Assembly (NCBI GenBank): GCA_030432775.1
Contig: JAUILO010000125.1
Coordinates: forward strand, 1 to 7,061
DNA from: Alphaproteobacteria bacterium
Lineage (GTDB): Bacteria > Pseudomonadota > Alphaproteobacteria > Micavibrionales > Micavibrionaceae
Direction: 5' to 3'
DNA length: 7,061 nucleotides
Translations under genes and position numbers: made by a program
Shown here: piece after piece, positions 6,882-7,061 of the stretch
How positions within the stretch are numbered: position 1 is the first letter of the stretch
How the letters are laid out: the number at the start of each line of letters is the position of its first letter
The notes under the pieces: generated by a model
Database searches by the model: none
What the model was told of the DNA's origin: nothing
The model's input: only the letters and a program-made list of their open reading frames with translations

Positions 6882-6914
6882 GTGTGGGGTAACTATATCC
6901 TTTGAAGACATTTT

Positions 6915-6989
6915 AAAATGGGACAACTCAAAACGGGGTAGATCAAAATGATGCTACCTATAATGACGTACCCCATAATGATGTGGCGA
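6915..6989 (+). repeat. Degenerate 15-bp tandem repeat, five units
   Basis: Units start at 6915, 6930, 6945, 6960 and 6975: AAAATGGGACAACTC, AAAACGGGGTAGATC, AAAATGATGCTACCT, ATAATGACGTACCCC and ATAATGATGTGGCGA. The AWAAYG head is kept in every unit and the tails drift; the last two units share ATAATGAYGT. The function is unknown; it may be a worn tandem duplication. Confidence 0.45.
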
Positions 6990-7061
6990 CCACGAATTTA
7001 TTTATGGTCAACATCAGGGCGCTCACGCGGGCAAATCGATTACCCGTCCAAACAAAATGTT
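6948..7061 (+). CDS. Possible start of an unrecognised rightward gene (runs off window)
   Basis: An ATG at 6948 opens a frame of 38 codons with no stop before the window end. The peptide begins MMLPIMTYPIMMWRPRIYL and matches no family I recognise. Its first 15 residues form imperfect pentads (MMLPI, MTYPI, MMWRP) because a 15-bp DNA repeat runs through the start. Against it: the repeat begins upstream of the ATG, there is no good ribosome site (the nearest purine block, CGGGG, is about 9 nt back and off consensus), and rare ATA codons are used. A minus-strand frame is open over the same stretch, so the coding strand is not settled. Treat it as a guess. Confidence 0.18.
   Translation, partial: MMLPIMTYPIMMWRPRIYLWSTSGRSRGQIDYPSKQNV

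Larger units (their letters stand above)
6561..7061. other. Upstream region of mraZ without a secure gene
   Basis: This 500-bp stretch holds the mraZ leader (about 6561-6718), the operator and promoter (6685-6752), an A/T-rich segment (6760-6880) in which I see no convincing gene, and the degenerate repeat with a short open frame at the right end. No tRNA, rRNA, insertion sequence or clear rho-independent terminator was recognised. Confidence 0.6.

Noticed and set aside
6701..6905. 63-64 codon plus-strand open frames over the operator region
   Set aside because: Two overlapping frames start inside the phased TGG repeats, lack ribosome sites and family motifs, and use the ATGG of the repeat boxes as start codons.
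6937..6958. Possible transcription terminator hairpin
   Set aside because: The stem is only five pairs with A/T extension, and no clear run of T follows on either strand.
7028..7046. Inverted repeat CGGGCAAATCGATTACCCG
   Set aside because: It is a single imperfect palindrome around ATCGAT with no partner copies; I found no reason to call it an operator.
6958..7059. Minus-strand open frame entering from the right edge and ending with TAG at 6958, possibly the tail of an upstream gene
   Set aside because: Only about 33 codons are visible, they match nothing I know, and the opposite strand is equally open; it cannot be told from chance.

Overview
The window holds the front half of a division and cell wall (dcw) cluster, read leftward on the minus strand in the order mraZ, rsmH (mraW), ftsL, ftsI, murE, murF. 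murF is cut by the left edge of the window. All six products are recognised directly from family motifs. The organism is most likely an alphaproteobacterium. This rests on the FtsL core (LRAEWDYLNNPERLEKVA), the MraZ start (LFLST, then DKKGRVSVP), the MurF start (WTSTNVSKATGG) and the meso-diaminopimelate type of MurE, all of which resemble alphaproteobacterial members. Base composition looks near even to slightly AT-rich. I cannot name a genus.

Layout, right to left. Positions 6561-7061 contain no securely recognised gene. This stretch carries a likely leftward promoter with a TTGACC -35 box. Over its -10/start region lies a striking array of TGG-type 5-mers repeated every 10 bp, which matches the known MraZ operator design (TGGGN with 5-nt spacers). 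Further right is a degenerate 15-bp repeat and a short rightward open frame that runs off the window. Next come mraZ (start moved to a GTG at 6560), rsmH (6105-5134), ftsL (5137-4472), ftsI (4475-2682), murE (2685-1198) and murF (1192 to beyond position 1).

The genes form one very tight operon. The first four junctions are 4-nt stop/start overlaps: one ATGA and three TTGA, so ftsL, ftsI and murE all begin with TTG. murE and murF are separated by 5 nt after a double stop codon. MraZ is the cluster's transcription regulator. RsmH methylates 16S rRNA. FtsL and FtsI are the divisome scaffold and the septal transpeptidase. MurE and MurF add meso-diaminopimelate and D-Ala-D-Ala to the cytoplasmic peptidoglycan precursor that FtsI later cross-links.

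The core genes are ordinary. The parts worth a second look are the phased operator array upstream of mraZ, the run of TTG overlap starts, the serine-rich periplasmic extension of FtsL with a conserved-looking end motif, and the unexplained repeats at the right edge. I saw no mobile element, CRISPR array, tRNA, rRNA or defence system.
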